Assembly: GCA_905221605.1 (NCBI GenBank)
Contig: CAJNDS010000157.1
Coordinates: 148,024 to 212,023, forward strand
DNA from: Symbiodinium natans
Taxonomy: Eukaryota; Sar; Dinophyceae; Suessiales; Symbiodiniaceae
Length of the DNA: 64,000 bases
Reading direction: 5' to 3'
Both the position numbers and the translations under genes were made by a program. Under the pieces are notes generated by a model. That model had not been told where the DNA came from. It made no database searches and was given only the letters and a program-made list of their open reading frames with translations. Position 1 is the first letter of the stretch; every line of letters begins with the position of its first letter. Of the stretch, positions 61,355 to 64,000 are shown in pieces.

Positions 61355-61600
61355 GCGACATGGGGTTTGTAACAAAGCCGTTCTGCTTGCGACAAGCAGC
61401 GTCCGCAACAAACTTCCGCGACAAGATGCGACAAGCCTCCGCGACAAGCCTTTGCGACAAGCCCCTTCTTGGAACTCCAACCTTCGACTACGCAGGCATT
61501 TCGACAGCATGCGAAACAGCCGCGACAAACCCCGCGACATACATCTGAAACAAGTGGGCGCGACATAACACAGGCGGGGGTCGGGACACCGCGACATACC
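61355..61600 (+). repeat. Degenerate GCGACAAGC repeat
   Basis: Around fifteen CGCGACAAG/CGCGACAT units with irregular spacing produce Cys/Arg-rich minus-strand ORFs that are probably incidental. Confidence 0.65.
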
Positions 61601-61674
61601 CCTATTTAGAGCCACAGCCATATAGGTCACTTATAAATCACTTCTAGACCACTTCGCAAAGTTCTGCTTACAAG

Positions 61675-62266
61675 TCACGTGCATTTGCCAAATACCACCT
61701 CATGCTGCTGGTAGCAAGTGGTAGAGTTCTCGCACGCACTGTGCTTCCACAGACTTCTATAATATCCCATCGAGCACTTGGCATATGTCAAGATCCGAAG
61801 CCGACTATCCGAGGTCTCAAGACTTGCACGCAGGACAAGTGCACGTGCAACGATGGGCTCTTCGGCTGATGCATTCCTTGGGCCAGTTTGTTTTCGAGAC
61901 TGTGTGGGGTTAGCCATCAGCATCATTGAGATCTGTGTGGGACGTGCACATAGTACCTGTTCTTGGGAACGTATAGGGTGCTGTTCAAGCGTGTGTTCGA
62001 CAAGAAATTCACCGTCCATTCCTGCAGTCTGCCGGGAACTCAGCCTTCCATATACCATTGGCTTGGGAGTTGCTCTGGAGCTCGTGACCAAAGACCTTCC
62101 GCCTCTGTGGCCATGGAACCTTGCTCCATGTTGCGAAATCTCCTCTCAGCACCTCCATTGTGCCTTTGCCCGTGACGTCAGGCGACACCCCACCCCTACC
62201 ACCACGCCTGCCACCCCTACCAGCCCCACCCCCATACCCCAGACCTGGCCAGGGAGCTTCTTTTGA
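61675..62266 (-). other. Competing open frames at the start of the EGF-like gene
   Basis: A minus-strand frame (61675-62091, TQSRKQTGPRNASAEEPIVA) and a forward frame (61778-62266, CVGLAISIIEICVGRAHSTC) are both open across the region I treat as an EGF-like exon plus intron. They are recorded because either could be real; the Cys pattern favours the EGF-like reading. Confidence 0.3.
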
Positions 62267-64000
62267 GTTTTTTCTTCCGACCGTCGTCGGGACCGCCGGC
62301 GCAGGTTTGACGTACGTTTCGGCGTTGAGTTATGCCGTTTTGTAGCCCAAGCGTAAGGTGGCGCAGGTTTCCCGTAGGTATTTGTTCAGGACAGCACATT
62401 GTGTAATGGTGCTGTCACGGCTCAGATAGTTTTTTGCGCGTCCAGTAGTCAGGATTTCCTGTATGTGCTTGATATGTGCGTGCATTGCAGTAGTGCATCT
62501 CCATGTGAGCAGCATTCAAGTGAGGTATAGAGGCAGCTGGAAAGCATCAGATGGCGCTCAAAAGCTCAGCGAGGCCTGTCAGCTGGTGCGGTGCCCTGAA
62601 CACTCTCTCAGCAACAAGGAAGATGGCGGCTGCGTTTCTCGCTTGAGCTTCAGCACAGCGCTGTCATTCTTGCAAATTCTGTTGCAAGCAGTGCCATGCA
62701 TTTCAGATTTAGATAACACCACTCGTCACTGCCGTGATTACTCCTGCTATTGCATTTCCTTCGGTACCACTTCCTGTTTCTCCCCCCGCTGCCACTGATA
62801 CCTCTACCGCTGCTGCGGCTGCTGCTTGTGCTCCTGCTGCTGCTCGAGTTGCTGTTGCTTGGATGAGACCAGTTTCCGCTGCTACGCCTGCCCTCATGCA
62901 ACTGTAGGTATGCCAGGAGTACTACGTCGGCAACATCACGTGGTCAGGTTCCACTCCAACTGGAACGTGTGTACCAGCTCCTTGCGAGATCCCGGGCTCC
63001 AATGAAGCACTGGGCAAGGAGTGCAAATGCAAAGATGGATTTATGGCGGACAGCATCTCCTGGAATTTTTCGCGCCAGCGGTTCCAGGGCAGCTGCACCC
63101 CGGCTGCCTGCAACATCCCGAACTCAAACAATCTTGGTGGCTTGGACTGCCGCTGCAATAATGCATTCATGGGGAACATCACGTGGAACGGCGTGCAACC
63201 CAGAGGGAACTGCACACCAGCTCCTTGCGAAGTTCAGCATTCTAATGGGAATCCTGGACTAAATTGTGCTTGTCTAGATGGGTTCTCTGGTGACATTTCC
63301 TGGACAAATTCGACTCCAAGTGGATCTTGCAAGCCAGCGCCCTGCAACGTGGAGCATTCCAACGCCAAGTCTGGGCTTGAATGTGCTTGTTCAAACGCCT
63401 ACGTAGGCAGGATCAGTTGGGACCGAGCAGTAGCCTCTGGGCCCTGCACCCCAGCGCCTTGCAACATCTCCAACACGGTCTACGATGGGCTGGAGTGTCG
63501 GTGCAAGGATGGCTATGAAGGGAAAATCGCCTGGAACGGTTCAAACGCACAGGGCACCTGTGAGCCGGCAAAGTGCACAGTCCCAAACTCCGACACGGTA
63601 CCTGGGCCAAAGTGCCGGTGCAGCTATGGGTACTATGGGAACATTACATGGGCTGGATCCAGGCACAGGGGTGACTGCACGCAGGTACTCTGCTCGGGCA
63701 ACCATGTCAACAATTTGAATGGACCAGACTGTGATTGCGCGCCCGGGTTTATGCGGACATCTGTCGATCCTGGTGCGCCTCTCGAGATATCGACACAAGG
63801 GACCTATAATGTCCACTTCTACTTGTCGTGCCACTCAGCGCCCTGCAACATCTCCAACACGGTCTACGATGGGCTGGAGTGTCGGTGCAAGGATGGCTAT
63901 GAAGGGAAAATCGCCTGGAACGGTTCAAACGCACAGGGCACCTGTGAGCCGGCAAAGTGCACAGTCCCAAACTCCGACACGGTACCTGGGCCAAAGTGCC
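61794..64000 (+). CDS. EGF-like Cys/Trp repeat secreted protein, partial (runs off right edge)
   Basis: Probably a large extracellular or cell-surface protein built from roughly 42-residue modules. Exons: 61794-61864 (KTCTQDKCTCNDGLF, GC donor), about 62521-62633 (LSEACQLVRCPEH ... DGGC, donor GTTTCT) and 62908 to the edge (VCQEYYVGNITWSG onward, about 364 codons without a stop). Joining at 62633/62908 rebuilds CVC, the paired Cys of a module. Each module has the form C-x(8-13)-G-x-x-C-x-C-x-x-[GA]-[YF]-x-G-x-I-[TSA]-W ... G-x-C-x-PA-x-C; eight to nine are visible, several carrying NIT or NIS sequons. EGF-like folds usually have six Cys, so four per module is atypical. No calcium-binding EGF signature is visible. 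The true start, signal peptide and C-terminus are outside the assigned exons. Confidence 0.85.
63461..64000 (+). repeat. 384-bp in-frame coding duplication (second copy cut by window edge)
   Basis: GCAACATCTCCAACACGGTC at 63461 recurs at 63845. The 156 bp from there to the window end are identical to 63461-63616. The unit equals 128 codons and holds three modules. Confidence 0.95.

Noticed and set aside
61178-61600. Cys-rich minus-strand protein
   Set aside because: The Cys/Arg pattern arises from the repeated GCGACAAG word, with irregular spacing and no consistent module.

Overview
This window looks like nuclear DNA of a dinoflagellate, most likely in or near the Symbiodiniaceae/Suessiales. 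Four things suggest this. (1) TTTAGGG/CCCTAAA telomere-type repeats are scattered through all 64 kb in both orientations. (2) Coding sequence is broken into short exons separated by small introns, several of which must use GA or GC rather than GT as the 5' splice dinucleotide, with AG|G-type acceptors. (3) The window ends in a long secreted protein made of repeated Cys/Trp EGF-like modules, of a kind I associate with dinoflagellates. (4) Gene density is low, and microsatellites, mononucleotide G/C tracts and fold-back elements are abundant. A chromerid or coccidian with TTTAGGG telomeres is a less likely alternative. No prokaryotic or organellar gene organisation is visible.

Layout. 0-9 kb: gene-poor, with telomere-like blocks, fold-back elements, a 222-bp direct repeat, a few isolated exon candidates and one clear DEAH-box RNA helicase exon (6.7 kb). 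9.2-19.4 kb: a four-copy tandem array (unit about 2.4-2.6 kb) encoding a small, probably secreted Cys/Trp/Gly-rich protein with a motif I do not recognise (CR[YF]GSYC-x-GGWWWH ... CRGG-x-VCR) and a poly-Gly C-terminus. 19.4-40 kb: isolated exon-like ORFs of unknown function between telomere-repeat clusters. 40.5-42.7 kb: the best-resolved gene, a calcineurin-type metallophosphoesterase of the MPPED/UPF0046 type, with six assigned exons and five introns, only one of them GT-AG. 43-53 kb: more exon candidates, a decamer-like repeat, an 11-bp minisatellite and copies of two fold-back families. 53-56 kb: a long ORF on the minus strand followed by about 0.9 kb of (GTA)n/(GGTAGT)n. 56-61.7 kb: coding-like segments, two with apparent frameshifts, and a TIR-bounded element at 59.86-60.44 kb. 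61.8-64 kb: the EGF-like repeat gene, running off the right edge and carrying a recent 384-bp in-frame duplication.

No operon-like or pathway grouping is visible. Only four items have a recognisable family: the metallophosphoesterase, the DEAH helicase exon, the EGF-like repeat protein, and (tentatively, and only as a membrane protein) the first exon at 37.96 kb. Other CDS entries are exon candidates judged on open frame, amino-acid composition and flanking splice signals; without transcripts they remain hypotheses. Some are given as whole ORFs because exon ends could not be fixed.
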